This document shows, piece after piece, positions 9,314 to 20,000 of a stretch of 64,000 bases of DNA. The position numbers were made by a program, and so were the translations under genes. Source of the stretch: Maribellus maritimus. Its GTDB lineage: Bacteria; Bacteroidota; Bacteroidia; Bacteroidales; Prolixibacteraceae. The stretch is taken from positions 1 through 64,000 of the forward strand of contig NZ_JAIKLE010000034.1 of assembly GCF_022267315.1 (NCBI RefSeq). The letters are read 5' to 3'. Every line of letters begins with the position of its first letter. The first letter of the stretch is position 1. The notes under the pieces are model-generated. The model saw only the letters and a list, made by a program, of their open reading frames with translations. It ran no database searches and was not told the origin of the DNA.

Positions 9314-10513
9314 ATGGACGGAAAAACATTTAAAATATTGGCAGTTGATGACAATATCAAAAATATCCAAGTTGTTGGTTCGATATTAAAAGAATCAAAC
9401 CATATCGTTGGTTTTGCTTTTGACGGAAATCAGGCGATTAATCTTCTTAATAATTCTTCTGATTATGATTTAATACTGTTGGATATAAATATGCCGGGAC
9501 TTAATGGATATGATACCTGTAAAGAAATAAGAAAAATAAAAGATTACAAAGATGTTCCTATTATTTTCCTAACGGCGCTAAGTGAAACAGAAAACCTTGT
9601 TAGAGGCTTTGAGGCGGGAGGACAAGATTATATTACAAAACCATTTAATGCGCAAGAATTAATGGCCCGAGTACAAACACATATTGAACTGAAATACAGC
9701 AAAGAACAACTAAAAGATGCCAATAAGATATTGGAGAAAAGAGTTGAGAAAAGAACAGAACAATTGCAGAAAGCAAACAATGAATTGCAGCGGGCAAATG
9801 AAGAACTCCAAAATTTGGATCAGGTGAAAGCTGATTTCTTAAAGTTAATAAGTCATGAGATTAATACGCCATTGAACGGCATCATTGGATTTACAAACAT
9901 TTTGAAAGAAGAGTTAGTCGATCATAAATTCTATAAAATGTTAGACTATCTTGATTCTTCTGCAAAACGACTTGAGCGATTCAGTCGTTTAAGTTTATTG
10001 GTCACAGAATTCAGAACTAATAAGAGGACAGTTTTACCTGCTTTAGTTGAAACATTACCTATTGTTAATGAGATATTAGATTTGTTAAAAAAAAATATAG
10101 AAGACAAAAATATTCGGATAGTAAAGAAATTATACGCAACTCATTTTTATGCAGATCCTTCTTTAATAAAACTGTGCATCGAAAGGATGATAACGAATGC
10201 GGTTCGCTATACTTTCTCCGGGTCTACTGTTACTATTTTGGCAGAACAGATGGATAATTCTGTTCTTCTTCAATTTATTGACGAGGGGATTGGCTTTCCA
10301 TCTAAAATACTTGAAAACCCTTTTAGATTATTTAATGTTGGTTTGGAACACTTGGATGAAGATAAGGGAATTAGTCTTGCTTTAACAAAGCTAATTATGG
10401 ATGCACACAATGGGAAAATCGAAATTGGAAATAATAAAAATCCCAAAGGTGCGAAAGTTTGTCTTTTTTTTCCAAATAAAGAAGTTATGGATTCTGTTCA
10501 AATTGAACCTTAA
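9314..10513 (+). CDS. Receiver-histidine kinase (REC-HisKA-HATPase)
   Basis: The N-terminal receiver (about 5-120) has AVDDN, acceptor aspartate in LILLDINMPG and the lysine in YITKPF. A heptad-like coiled coil (about 125-175, rich in KANNELQRANEELQN) leads to HisKA with LISHEINTPLNGIIGF and a HATPase_c with N-box RMITNAVRYT and FIDEGIGFP. The G2 glycines are weak (DEDKGISLAL), so catalytic strength is uncertain. The frame opens with TTG at 9305, but ATG at 9314 is preferred, 11 bases after the preceding stop. This placement suggests a phosphorelay in which the six-PAS kinase or its receiver feeds this protein. No output domain is present. Confidence 0.85.
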   Translation: MDGKTFKILAVDDNIKNIQVVGSILKESNHIVGFAFDGNQAINLLNNSSDYDLILLDINMPGLNGYDTCKEIRKIKDYKDVPIIFLTALSETENLVRGFEAGGQDYITKPFNAQELMARVQTHIELKYSKEQLKDANKILEKRVEKRTEQLQKANNELQRANEELQNLDQVKADFLKLISHEINTPLNGIIGFTNILKEELVDHKFYKMLDYLDSSAKRLERFSRLSLLVTEFRTNKRTVLPALVETLPIVNEILDLLKKNIEDKNIRIVKKLYATHFYADPSLIKLCIERMITNAVRYTFSGSTVTILAEQMDNSVLLQFIDEGIGFPSKILENPFRLFNVGLEHLDEDKGISLALTKLIMDAHNGKIEIGNNKNPKGAKVCLFFPNKEVMDSVQIEP

Positions 10514-10611
10514 ACGAATTATTTTTGATTGATAATATATCCCAGTTATTCGCAAATCTATAGCGAGTTTTGCTCCCCAGGTTTTTAAGGGAGGCTGTCT
10601 CAAAATAGTTC

Positions 10612-10824
10612 TTGGGACTCCACATCGCTTTGAGAAGGAAGAACTACCTGTTTGCAGGAAGCGAGTGTAGAGCAGAACGGGCCGCCATGTTTTATTCCTT
10701 CTTTGCTACATGTAAGAAGAACGATATGAACCCGTTTGAGTTGCTCAAAAAAGTACTGGAGGCAATCCCGGAACACAAGGTCAGCAAACTACACGAACTC
10801 CTGCCTCAGAACCTGAAGCTTTAG
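10612..10824 (+). pseudogene. IS66-type transposase C-terminal remnant
   Basis: The frame contains RRKNYLFAGS, ERAAMFYSFFATCKKND and NPFELLKKVLEAIPEHK and ends in LLPQNLKL, the hallmark C-terminus of the IS66 TnpC transposase. Only about 65 of the usual 500 or so residues remain; the catalytic DDE core is absent. It lies between a kinase operon on the plus strand and the convergent receiver-kinase, marking an old insertion and deletion. Confidence 0.75.
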
Positions 10825-10862
10825 AAAACTGATGTCCCTTGATTGATAACTGGCACAAATCA

Positions 10863-10982
10863 AACTGAAATAGGAGACCTGGTTGGTAGTACCGATACTT
10901 TAGTTAAATCGATTATGGATTTTCTTGGTGTTAAAACTCAAAATTACGAACAATGGCGGAGTCGTTGTGTGCAGGTCTTTTA
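10863..10982 (+). other. Unassigned coding remnant
   Basis: An open frame without a start codon reads TEIGDLVGSTDTLVKSIMDF then LGVKTQNYEQWRSRCVQVF and a stop. The sequence looks protein-like rather than random, but I cannot name the family. It follows the IS66 remnant directly and could be the 3' end of a gene broken by that element. Confidence 0.3.
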
Positions 10983-11012
10983 AAAAGGAATAGTGCTAAA
11001 TTGTATTGCTTT

Positions 11013-12110
11013 TTAGAGTCTCCCAGTCGGTATCCTTACTACTATTTGAGTTCCGAGGTTTATTTCGCTTTTAACCGAAATAAGCCCTTTATTTTGAGCA
11101 ACCATGTCTTTTACAATTTTAAGCCCCAAGCCGCTTCCTTTTTCCTGGTTCGTGCCCTGACTCGTATAAATATTATCATCTTCAAATATCTTTCTTTGAA
11201 GTTCATCGGACATCCCCACCCCGGAATCTGTTACCCCTATTGAAGCATAATTCCCTTCATCTCTTACATTTATGATAATTAACCCTTTATCTGGTGTAAA
11301 TTTAATTGCATTTGATATTAAATTTCGAAAAACAGTATGCATCGTTACTTCATCAAAAAAAGCAATAATTTCTTTTTCTAACTTAAGTTCGATAACAATA
11401 TTTTTTGCTTTCGCGTTCCCTTTTAATAAATTAATACAGTCTTTAATAATTGTTGAAACATCTAAATATTGTGGCTTAAGTGTAATGGTGTCTGTCTGAA
11501 GCCGGGTCCATTCCAACAAGTTGTCTAGCAATATTGTGGTATCCTTAGCCGTTCTTTCCAAAAGAGGCATAACCCGTTTTTTTGTATCGCCACTGTTTTC
11601 TTCTTCATCAAGATTAAGTAAAGATATAAGCATTGATATAGAAGAGAACGGAGCCCTGATGTCATGTGCAATAATTGAAAATAATTTATCACGTGTTTTG
11701 ATGGTTTCAAGTAGTTTCTTCTTCGACTTGTTATGTTCAAGATGAGTTTTCACTCTTATCAACAGTTCGTCGCGAATAAATGGTTTTGTCAAATAATCAA
11801 TCGCACCGGTTTTAAATCCTTTAATAATATCTTCAGGAGCGGTCTTAGCAGTAAGAAAAATTACGGGAATTTCAGCTAATTCTTTATCTGATTTTATTTC
11901 CTCACATACTTCAAATCCGTCTTTCCCAGGCATCATTACGTCAAGCAAAATAAGGTCGATTTGAGTATTTCTAAGCACCTCTAATGCACTCTCCCCATCT
12001 ATCGCCAAGGCGATTTTATAATCTTCTTCTTTTAGAAAATTGCTCACTACTTTTAAGTTTTCAAGATTGTCGTCAACAACTAAAATATAGATGGGATTGT
12101 CCATTATCAT
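11013..12110 (-). CDS. Receiver-histidine kinase
   Basis: A 365-residue protein. The receiver domain (about 8-125) has LVVDDN, acceptor in LILLDVMMPG and lysine in YLTKPF. HisKA follows with H-box IIAHDIRAPFSS (about 153), then HATPase_c with N-box NLISNAIKFTPD, G1 DSGVGMSDE and G2 GSGLGLKIV. The ATG overlaps the stop of the upstream CHASE kinase gene (ATGA), so the two are translationally coupled and probably act in one phosphorelay. The H-box is of the HDIRAPF type. The architecture repeats that of the plus-strand pair at 5.6-10.5 kb: a large hybrid kinase followed by a receiver-kinase. Confidence 0.88.
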   Translation of the reverse strand: MIMDNPIYILVVDDNLENLKVVSNFLKEEDYKIALAIDGESALEVLRNTQIDLILLDVMMPGKDGFEVCEEIKSDKELAEIPVIFLTAKTAPEDIIKGFKTGAIDYLTKPFIRDELLIRVKTHLEHNKSKKKLLETIKTRDKLFSIIAHDIRAPFSSISMLISLLNLDEEENSGDTKKRVMPLLERTAKDTTILLDNLLEWTRLQTDTITLKPQYLDVSTIIKDCINLLKGNAKAKNIVIELKLEKEIIAFFDEVTMHTVFRNLISNAIKFTPDKGLIIINVRDEGNYASIGVTDSGVGMSDELQRKIFEDDNIYTSQGTNQEKGSGLGLKIVKDMVAQNKGLISVKSEINLGTQIVVRIPTGRL

Positions 12111-15100
12111 TCCGTTTTCATTTGATTATTGAGCTCCTCTACTATTAGAGGAAATTTTTCTAAATTATCTTTCAATAAATAAAGGTCGATTTGTTCAATG
12201 TCTTCTTTTAATATTTTCGCATAGTGTATTAAAGATTCAAAATTACATTCGTCAGCAAAATTCAAAAGTTCATCAGCAAAAGCTTCTATTTTAAAAAGCA
12301 CTAAAGAATCCTTTATTACTTCCCATTTTGGAAGAAACTTTTTTTCAAGAACCATTAGTATATCCGGTAAGTTAGGCAAAATATCCTGGGGAACAACAAT
12401 ATCAGTAGACCTTTCTTTTACTATACTGTCACTACGGTTAGAGATAGAGTGTTTTAAAAATTTCGCCAATTCTTGAAATAATTCAGCGCGCTGAACCGGT
12501 TTATATAAAAAGCCATCAAAAACAGAGGTGTTTTCGATTCTTTCAGAACTAAAAACAGAGGCAGTAAAAGCAACTATGGGAATATGTTTCTTATTTGGGT
12601 CAGCCTTGAGCCTGCCAGCCACTTCATATCCATCAATGCCGGGCATACGCATGTCCAATAGAATTAAATCGGGATTAAGGTACTTAAGAATGTCAAGAGC
12701 CATTTCTCCATTTTCAGCGGCAGTGACTGTTATTCCAGTAGAAAGCAGCAAACTTTCAACTGCTTCAATGTTAGAAATAAAATCATCAACAACCAGAATG
12801 TTAGCTGATTCAAAATGGATATCGGAAGTGTCAATTGTAGTTAATTCCTTTTTTCGAATTCCTTTTTTTATTTCCACATCAAAAAGAATAAATGTAAATA
12901 TAGACCCCTGACCTTCTTTGCTACTCACTTTGATAGTGCCCTTCATCTTTTCTACTAAGCGTTTTGAGATGGCGAGACCAAGCCCTGTCCCGCCATAATC
13001 CCGATTCGATTGCCCTTCCTGCTGGCGGAATGCATCAAAAATAATTTTCTGTTGTGATTCACGTATTCCTACACCCGTATCTACCACTGCAATTTCTAAA
13101 TTCCCGTAATTTTCACTATGTCTATTAAAGTTTGCTTTAATTGTAACTGAACCATTATGTGTAAATTTGATAGCATTCCCCACCAGGTTAAAAAGTATTT
13201 GCTTTATTCTTACCTCGTCATGGATAATTGTTTCAGGAAAATCAGGGCTAATTTGTATCTTAAAATCAAGACCTTTTTTTTGGGCTTTATGTTGAAACAG
13301 AAGGATTATTTCCTGAAGCTGTGCATTTAAATCTAACGGGTTATATACAATATCAAGCTTTCCCGCTTCTATTTTCGAAAGATCCAGAATATCATTTAGT
13401 AATGTCATTAGTAAGTTCCCGCTGTTCAAGATTGATTTAAGCATTTTTTGATGTCGTACAGAATCAAGCTGGTGGAACATCGCTTCACTAAATCCAAGAA
13501 TAGCATTCATCGGAGTACGGATTTCATGGCTCATGTTAGCCAGAAACTCAGACTTTAATTTGTTGGCCATTTCTGCTTTGTAACGTTCTTCAACAAGCTT
13601 GTTTTCTAATTCTGTTCGTTTCTTTACATTGACCAACATTTGTGAAAAAACCAAAAGCAAAGCCTCTTCCTTTTCAGAATATAGATGATGCATTTTTACC
13701 GAATCGAAACCAAGAAAGCCGGTGCACGTCCCTTCAAACATCATCGGGATGGTTATCAGACTTTTTATTTCCTGAGGCTCCAGAATTGCCCTTACTGGAT
13801 CATCTTCATGCATGGCAAATACATCAGGGATATTCATGGTTATTCCTTTTAAATGAGCCTCAACCCACTGTGGTAATGCGTCCAAAGGAATATTTTGCAA
13901 CTCCTTTATTTGAGGACTTATTCCCTCATTACACCACTCATACGTATTGTTACACACATTTTTTTTCCAGTCGTAGTCAAAAATGTATGCACGATCCGCT
14001 TCAACAAAACGCCCCAACTCTTCAAGTGAATGGGCAATGGCATTCTCAACCTCTGACGGAGATATATTAATATATTCTGATGATATATCCATCAATATTT
14101 TTTGTAAGGCCGATTGACTAGCCAAAGCTTCTTCTACTTTTTTGAGCTCAGTAATGTCACGATAATACCACAAGTGTTCAACTTCGTTTTCTGAAGTAAA
14201 AATTGGGACATAATCGCGCAAAAGAATCCGTCCGTCTACTAACCGGAGTTCTTCGTTCAACACTACTTTTCTACTTTCAATAATTTGATCTATCCGTTCA
14301 ATAAAAATCCTGCTTTCAACAAACAATTCTTTTACCTGCTCTGAAGCAGCTTTACAGTCTGCACTTATCATTGCTTCTGGAGGGACTGGAATTGCGAAAA
14401 TTTCACAAAACCGTTTATTGGTTTGCTGCACCTTCCGGTCAGATGTTTCCATTAATATTCCACCCGGTAAATGGGAAATAAGCGTGGTTAATCTTTTGGT
14501 CTGATATCGTATTTCGTCCTCTGCTTGTTTTTGACTGGTAACATCCGTCATTACAATAAGGAAGTAATTTTTCCCCTGGCTTTCAACTACACTGCCGGAG
14601 ATTAACCCGTCAATCATTAAATTATCTTTGGTCCTTATTGTTATTTCCATATTACGAATAACATCATCTAAACCAAGCGTTTTATTTATCACCTTCTGTT
14701 TTTCATCATCAACAAATAGATTCAATTGCGATGAAGATTTTCCGATCACCTCTTTTCGCGTATACCCTGTACTTTTAACAAACGCTTCGTTTACTTCAAG
14801 GAATATTCCGTCAGGAATCGAAACGACTGATATAAGCGCGGGATTATTTTCGAAAAACCTGTTGAATTTCTGTTCGCTGTCCTTCAATTTAGCAGTAAGC
14901 TTTTCAGCAATTTGGCGTGCCCTATTACTGGCTGAGAGCAATGATAATATTAAAAAAAAGACAAGAAAACTTATAACTGTTCCCGATATAAATAAAATAA
15001 GGACCTTGCTTTGGAATATTAAAGGTGTAGCATCGGTTTGAGAAAGGACAATTGTCCACCGTTTTCCATGAAAATCAATGGTGCTGGACATACTCCTTGA

Positions 15101-15952
15101 AGAACTCATCTTTTTTTGACCTATTCTCTGTTGTTCACTATCATAAAGCAATGCCTGTGCATCTGTCGTATCATCATCATAAATACGTAAATCGACATAT
15201 CCTTCTCTTGCCGATTCCCAATGTCCCAGGATTCCGTTCATCAGATCATTCATTCGGTATGGGCTGTAAACCCAACCTAAAAATGCCGTACCTCTTTGTG
15301 TAACGGTTTCTACCGGCATATTTTTTTTGTAAACGGGGATGTACATTAAAGTACCGGCCTGAATATCTTCATTCGTTTCTTGCACAAGTGTAACTTTCCC
15401 CGAGAGTATAGCCATGTTAGAATCTCGGGCAGTTTCCATCGCTTTACACCTTACTGGCTCCGACAACATATCAAAGCCAAATGCTCTTTTGTTTCTCCAA
15501 TTAAAAGGCTCCAAATAAACAATTGCAGAATAAGTTTCCCTTTCTCCCTCCGGCCAAACAGTGTATTCTGGAAACCCTTCTTCTCTGATTCTTTGAACAT
15601 GTTTGTCCAATTGTTCTGGAGAAATTGCTTCTGCAAAACCAAAGCCTAAAATTCCCGGAAGGTTATTTTCAACATCTGATCGGCGATAAAATGTATACCA
15701 GTCATCACGGGTTACGTTATTTGAAGAAGAAATAAAAGCAGCTCCTCCTCTTAATAACTGAGCATGCGCAGTTAAGCGATATTCTATCCGGGTTTCAATG
15801 TCTGAATTTATTCTTTGCAGATCATTCAATGCCATTTTCTCCAAATCGTTTTTAACATATAGGGTTGAAAAAATTGTTAATAGTAAACCGATAAGGAGCA
15901 CAAATAAGGCTTTTAATAAAATACTTGAACGCATATTTGAGAATAGATTCAT
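12107..15952 (-). CDS. CHASE-PAS-GAF hybrid histidine kinase
   Basis: A 1281-residue membrane kinase. A transmembrane helix at about 10-30 and another at about 318-340 bracket a periplasmic CHASE domain (about 75-255, with RDDWYTFYRR and GILGFGFAEAI). Then come two PAS domains (about 365-605), a GAF domain (about 620-780, with EADRAYIFDYDW and FEGTCTGFLGFD), HisKA with LANMSHEIRTPMNAILGF, HATPase_c with NLVGNAIKFTHNG and GGTGLGLAIS, and a receiver with LVVDDF and acceptor in LILLDMRMPG. The C-terminal 100 residues resemble the tail of the six-PAS kinase and lack the HxxKG motif of an HPt. CHASE domains bind small extracellular ligands; the ligand here is unknown. Confidence 0.9.
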   Translation of the reverse strand: MNLFSNMRSSILLKALFVLLIGLLLTIFSTLYVKNDLEKMALNDLQRINSDIETRIEYRLTAHAQLLRGGAAFISSSNNVTRDDWYTFYRRSDVENNLPGILGFGFAEAISPEQLDKHVQRIREEGFPEYTVWPEGERETYSAIVYLEPFNWRNKRAFGFDMLSEPVRCKAMETARDSNMAILSGKVTLVQETNEDIQAGTLMYIPVYKKNMPVETVTQRGTAFLGWVYSPYRMNDLMNGILGHWESAREGYVDLRIYDDDTTDAQALLYDSEQQRIGQKKMSSSRSMSSTIDFHGKRWTIVLSQTDATPLIFQSKVLILFISGTVISFLVFFLILSLLSASNRARQIAEKLTAKLKDSEQKFNRFFENNPALISVVSIPDGIFLEVNEAFVKSTGYTRKEVIGKSSSQLNLFVDDEKQKVINKTLGLDDVIRNMEITIRTKDNLMIDGLISGSVVESQGKNYFLIVMTDVTSQKQAEDEIRYQTKRLTTLISHLPGGILMETSDRKVQQTNKRFCEIFAIPVPPEAMISADCKAASEQVKELFVESRIFIERIDQIIESRKVVLNEELRLVDGRILLRDYVPIFTSENEVEHLWYYRDITELKKVEEALASQSALQKILMDISSEYINISPSEVENAIAHSLEELGRFVEADRAYIFDYDWKKNVCNNTYEWCNEGISPQIKELQNIPLDALPQWVEAHLKGITMNIPDVFAMHEDDPVRAILEPQEIKSLITIPMMFEGTCTGFLGFDSVKMHHLYSEKEEALLLVFSQMLVNVKKRTELENKLVEERYKAEMANKLKSEFLANMSHEIRTPMNAILGFSEAMFHQLDSVRHQKMLKSILNSGNLLMTLLNDILDLSKIEAGKLDIVYNPLDLNAQLQEIILLFQHKAQKKGLDFKIQISPDFPETIIHDEVRIKQILFNLVGNAIKFTHNGSVTIKANFNRHSENYGNLEIAVVDTGVGIRESQQKIIFDAFRQQEGQSNRDYGGTGLGLAISKRLVEKMKGTIKVSSKEGQGSIFTFILFDVEIKKGIRKKELTTIDTSDIHFESANILVVDDFISNIEAVESLLLSTGITVTAAENGEMALDILKYLNPDLILLDMRMPGIDGYEVAGRLKADPNKKHIPIVAFTASVFSSERIENTSVFDGFLYKPVQRAELFQELAKFLKHSISNRSDSIVKERSTDIVVPQDILPNLPDILMVLEKKFLPKWEVIKDSLVLFKIEAFADELLNFADECNFESLIHYAKILKEDIEQIDLYLLKDNLEKFPLIVEELNNQMKTE

Positions 15953-16333
15953 TCTTTTTATTTTTTTCCAATACTAAAAAAATAGATTTACTTGGAACTT
16001 TTATTGTTACGTAATTAATTTACTATCTTTTTTATTAGCGGCAAATTTTTGTTGCGAAATTTCTAAAAAGATTTACACGGACTAAACAAAGCAAGAACTT
16101 ATCGAGATAAATGGGCTCCTAATCTTAAATAGATTGTTCTAAAAAGATAAAAAAATAACGATTACATTCGTTGTACGCCGGTTTTTATTATTCAAAATCA
16201 AACCGTTACAAGCTTCAACAAATTTAACAGTTTTCTTATCAATTTGCACAGACCTTGATAAGGTGCACGAATTTATTTTGTTTTTGTGGGTGGGGAAATT
16301 CCAATACCGACTTTAAAGCGGTACTTAGGGGGT
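15953..16333. other. Gene-free gap before FtsX remnant
   Basis: No protein-like frame is seen. It would hold the promoter of the minus-strand CHASE kinase operon at its left end. A short TTTATT/A-rich tract follows. Nothing else is recognised until the inverted repeat at 16334. Confidence 0.4.
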
Positions 16334-16393
16334 GTTAGCTCTTTGGCAAACTTTAAGTTGAGCTTGGCTTTTGAGGTTTGCCAATGTGCTAAC
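16334..16393. repeat. Imperfect inverted repeat beside FtsX remnant
   Basis: The arm GTTAGC-TCT-TTGGCAAAC (16334-16351) is matched by GTTTGCCAA-TGT-GCTAAC (16376-16393), so 15 of 18 positions pair with a three-base internal mismatch and a 24-base loop. It lies 23 bases past the stop of the permease remnant and could be its transcription terminator, or a mobile-element end. Confidence 0.55.
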
Positions 16394-16416
16394 AAATAGG
16401 AGCGTTTTTTTATTAA

Positions 16417-16976
16417 TTACTCATACCTCAATGCTTTAACAGGATTTTTCGTAGCCGCTTGCCAGCTAACTGTCAACAGTGCAATTCCAAGTGCCAATAG
16501 TCCGACAAGTGCAAAAATCCACTAGCTTAAAGTGGTTTTGTAGGTAAAATTTTCGAGCCATTTGTCCATGGTGTAGTAGGCAACAGGGGATGCAATTACA
16601 AAAGCTATAACTACCCATTTTACAAAGTCTTTATTGAGCATGGTCAATATTTCGGAGATTTTGGCCCCATTCACTTTGCGGATTCCAATTTCTTTAATCT
16701 TTGATTCATTCAAAAACATTGTTATTCCAAATAGTCCCAAACAGGCTATAAAAACTGCCAGAATTGTGAGGACAAATGAAATCCTCGCAAAGCTTTGGTC
16801 TTTTTCATACAGCTTAGCCAAGGCTTGGTTAAGGAAATAACATTCAAAGGGCCAGTCACGAGCAAATTGTTTCCATATATCATCTGCTTTTTTGAATACA
16901 GTATTTATATTTTCAGAGCTTACATTAGAAAAAAATGACTTGATTTGAATCTATTCCAATCAGATATTGCAAAAAT
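16417..16976 (-). pseudogene. Truncated FtsX/MacB-type ABC permease
   Basis: The frame begins without a start (IGIDSNQVIFSNVSSENINT) and runs through WKQFARDWPFECYFLNQALA, IACLGLFGITMFLNESKIKE and IGIRKVNGAK, the conserved C-terminal region of FtsX-fold permeases of the MacB/YknZ group. A TAG stop at about 16522 replaces one codon; the same frame then goes on with WIFALVGLLALGIALLTVSW and the family's usual end KNPVKALRYE before a true stop at 16417. Only about 185 of about 800 residues remain. It is a dead remnant. Confidence 0.8.
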
Positions 16977-17090
16977 AATTAATGTTATACAGGACTGTAT
17001 TACCAATTGGGAATTGAATCGAGCGAAACCACAATTAAAATATATTTCAAAAATTGTTACATTTCTTGGATATTTGCCGGAAATAGAGAC

Positions 17091-20000
17091 TTAATCAATA
17101 GCCCATTTTGATATTTTATCCAATAATTCATTTTTCCTTATAGGCTTAGAAATGTAATCGACAAACCCCTTTTGTAAGTATTTTTCTTTGTCTCCACTCA
17201 TTGTGTAAGCAGTTTGAGCAATAATCTTTATGTCTTTGTTTAGTTTTAGGATCTTTTCTGCAGCTATGTCTCCATTCATTACTGGCATACGAATATCCAT
17301 TAAAATAATGTTGATTTCAGGATGTGATTTAACCATCTCAACAGCTTCTTTACCGTTTTGGGCCCAAAATAGTTTTACCGCTTTATCTCTAAATAATGCA
17401 GAGAGATAATAAATATTTGACTCTTCGTCTTCTGCAATAAGAATTGTCTTGTTTTGAAGATTATTTTTATTTATTAAAGCCTCCTTTTCTGTATTTTCAG
17501 ACTGGTCTTCCACTGCTTTATAAGGAATCTCGAATCGGAATATTGAACCCTTGCCATGAGTTGATTTGACTGACATTTTGCCTTCCAGCAACCTTACTAT
17601 TCCTCTTGATATTGACAAGCCCAAACCAGTACCATCAGATTTATGATTTATGTTTTCAATTCGCTCAAATCGCTCAAATATAGTGTCAAGTTTGTTTTTT
17701 GGTATTCCTATACCCTGGTCTTTTACAAAAATCTCCACTCTGTCGTTCTTAATTATATATCCAAACTTTATCGTGCCTTTTCTTGAAAACTTTAATGCAT
17801 TACTAACCAAATTAGTGAGAACCTGCTGTAACCTGAGAGGATCCGTTTCAATAGTCAATTTAGAATACTTTTCAGGAATAATCGCTTTAATCGTGATGTG
17901 TTCTTTTTGTTTTTGCTTTTTTATTTCGTTGAATGTCGCCTCGGTATCCGTAAATATTTTTTGCAGGTAGCAAACTTCTTTATTCAGTTTTAACTCTCCA
18001 GCTTCAATTTTTGAAACATCAATAATATCATCAATCAAGTTCAAAAGCTGTTTTGAATTTTTTTCAATAATGTCAACATATTCATTTTTTGTTTTATCAT
18101 CTATCCCGTCTTCCCTCAATAAACCTGCAAAACCTAGCAACCCATTCATAGGTGTGCGGATCTCATGACTCATATTGGCCAGAAACTGGTCTTTGTAAAT
18201 ATTTGCAGAGTTGGCTTTTATTATTGCCTGCTTTAAAATTTCTTCGTTTTTCTTTTTCTCCGTAATATCCATAAAAACACCAATAAAACTAATAACTTTA
18301 CCGTCAACATCTTTTTCGAAAGGAGAATTAATGGAATAACACCAAACCCAGTCTCCCTTTTTGTTTCTGAAGCGATATTCTATTTTGCAAAATTCAAGTC
18401 CCTCCGCAATTTCAGACATATGCTTCTGAATTTTTCCTTTATCATCCGGATGGTAAAGAGACATAAATTCATTTTCAGTCATGGTTTTTATTTCCTCCGA
18501 ACTATAACCTAATATTCTTTCAAACTGAGGATTCATATAAGTGTTGGTGCCTTTTTTAAAATTATAAATGTATTTAGCGGAAGGCGATAATTCTGTTATT
18601 TTTTTTGAGAACTTCTGTTCACGCATTAGTTCCTCATGCAGATTTCTTCTAATCGTTATATCCTGTGCTACGCCCCGCAGATGGGTGATCTTCCCGTTTT
18701 GATCTCGGCTAACGTCTCCGGTAACCCACATCCATCCGTTTGAACCATTCTTTTTGATTGTTTGCAACTCCAATTCATAGGCTATCCCTTCTTTTATAGC
18801 TTTATCCAACGATTTACTCAGTATCTTCCATGATTCAGGAGTAAAAAGTTTCCCGTGTTCGGAATAAGGCGGCGGCGGAAGAGAAGGATCAAAACCATAC
18901 ATTTTGTATAACTCCTTTGTCCAGAAAACTTCATTTGTTTGAATATTCAACACCCAACTGCCCATTTTTGCAATCTCCTCGGCTTTGATAAGCTCGTCTG
19001 TTTTAGTCTGAAGAGCGGCCTCTTTTTTCTTTAATTCATTAATATCGACAAAAGTTATTACTACCCCTTCAATTTTTTTCTGGATTGTAATATACGGACC
19101 GACCCTCATGAGATAATTTTTCCCGTCTAAATCAACGATTTCTTTTTCAATGGTCGTCAGTTTTTCAAGTGACGTTTTGGAATCACCGAGAACATCGTTT
19201 ATTATATTATCTCTGAAATTGGAAGCAAAACCGGCGATGGGCCTGCCAATGTCACTATTCTGTAATTTGAAATGTTTTTTTAAGGGAGCGGTAAACTTAC
19301 GAATCCGTAGTTCAGTATCTAAGAACAAGGTACCAATTTCGGTACTGTCCAGCAGATTATTGACATCGTCGTTCAACGTTTGTAATTCTTTGTTTTTCTC
19401 CTGTAATTCAGCATTTACGGTATATAATTCTTCATTGACTGATTGTAATTCTTCATTGGTACTCTGAAGCTCTTCGTTGGAAGCCATTAGTTCTTCGTTT
19501 GACGACTGCAATTCCTCATTGCTGGTTTCCAATTCTTCCACCACATTCTGCAATTCTGATTTTGTGGCTTTAAGTTCATTTTCAGCATCTTCAAGCCTTT
19601 GCCTGGAAGCAATATCCAGAGGTACACTGTCAATTTCGATTGTCTCATTTTTTGATATTTCTTTATCCCGGCCAAAGCTGACAACATAAACATCGTTATA
19701 ATTAGCCAGCTCTTCAGCTTTATGTAACCCGATATCAAAAGTAAATCTTTTCTTTTCAGAGTTGCTTTGAACGTCTTTTATGAAAATATCCTTATTTTCC
19801 AGAATTAACCGGCGCATTCCGCTTCGAAGACTGGTTGCTATCTCAGGACTCACTGCTTTTAACAGGTTGTTTTGAAATATTCCTTCGTTGTAACTTAATT
19901 TTTTACCTGCGTCACCCTGAATATAAAGGATATCAAATTCCCTGTTTATAAAAATAACAGCCGGGCTATATTTTTTACTCAGGTACCTATGAAAGGCAGA

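Noticed and set aside
13642-14070. 142-codon plus-strand frame inside the CHASE kinase gene
   Set aside because: Antisense frame fully within a well-supported coding region with multiple domains.
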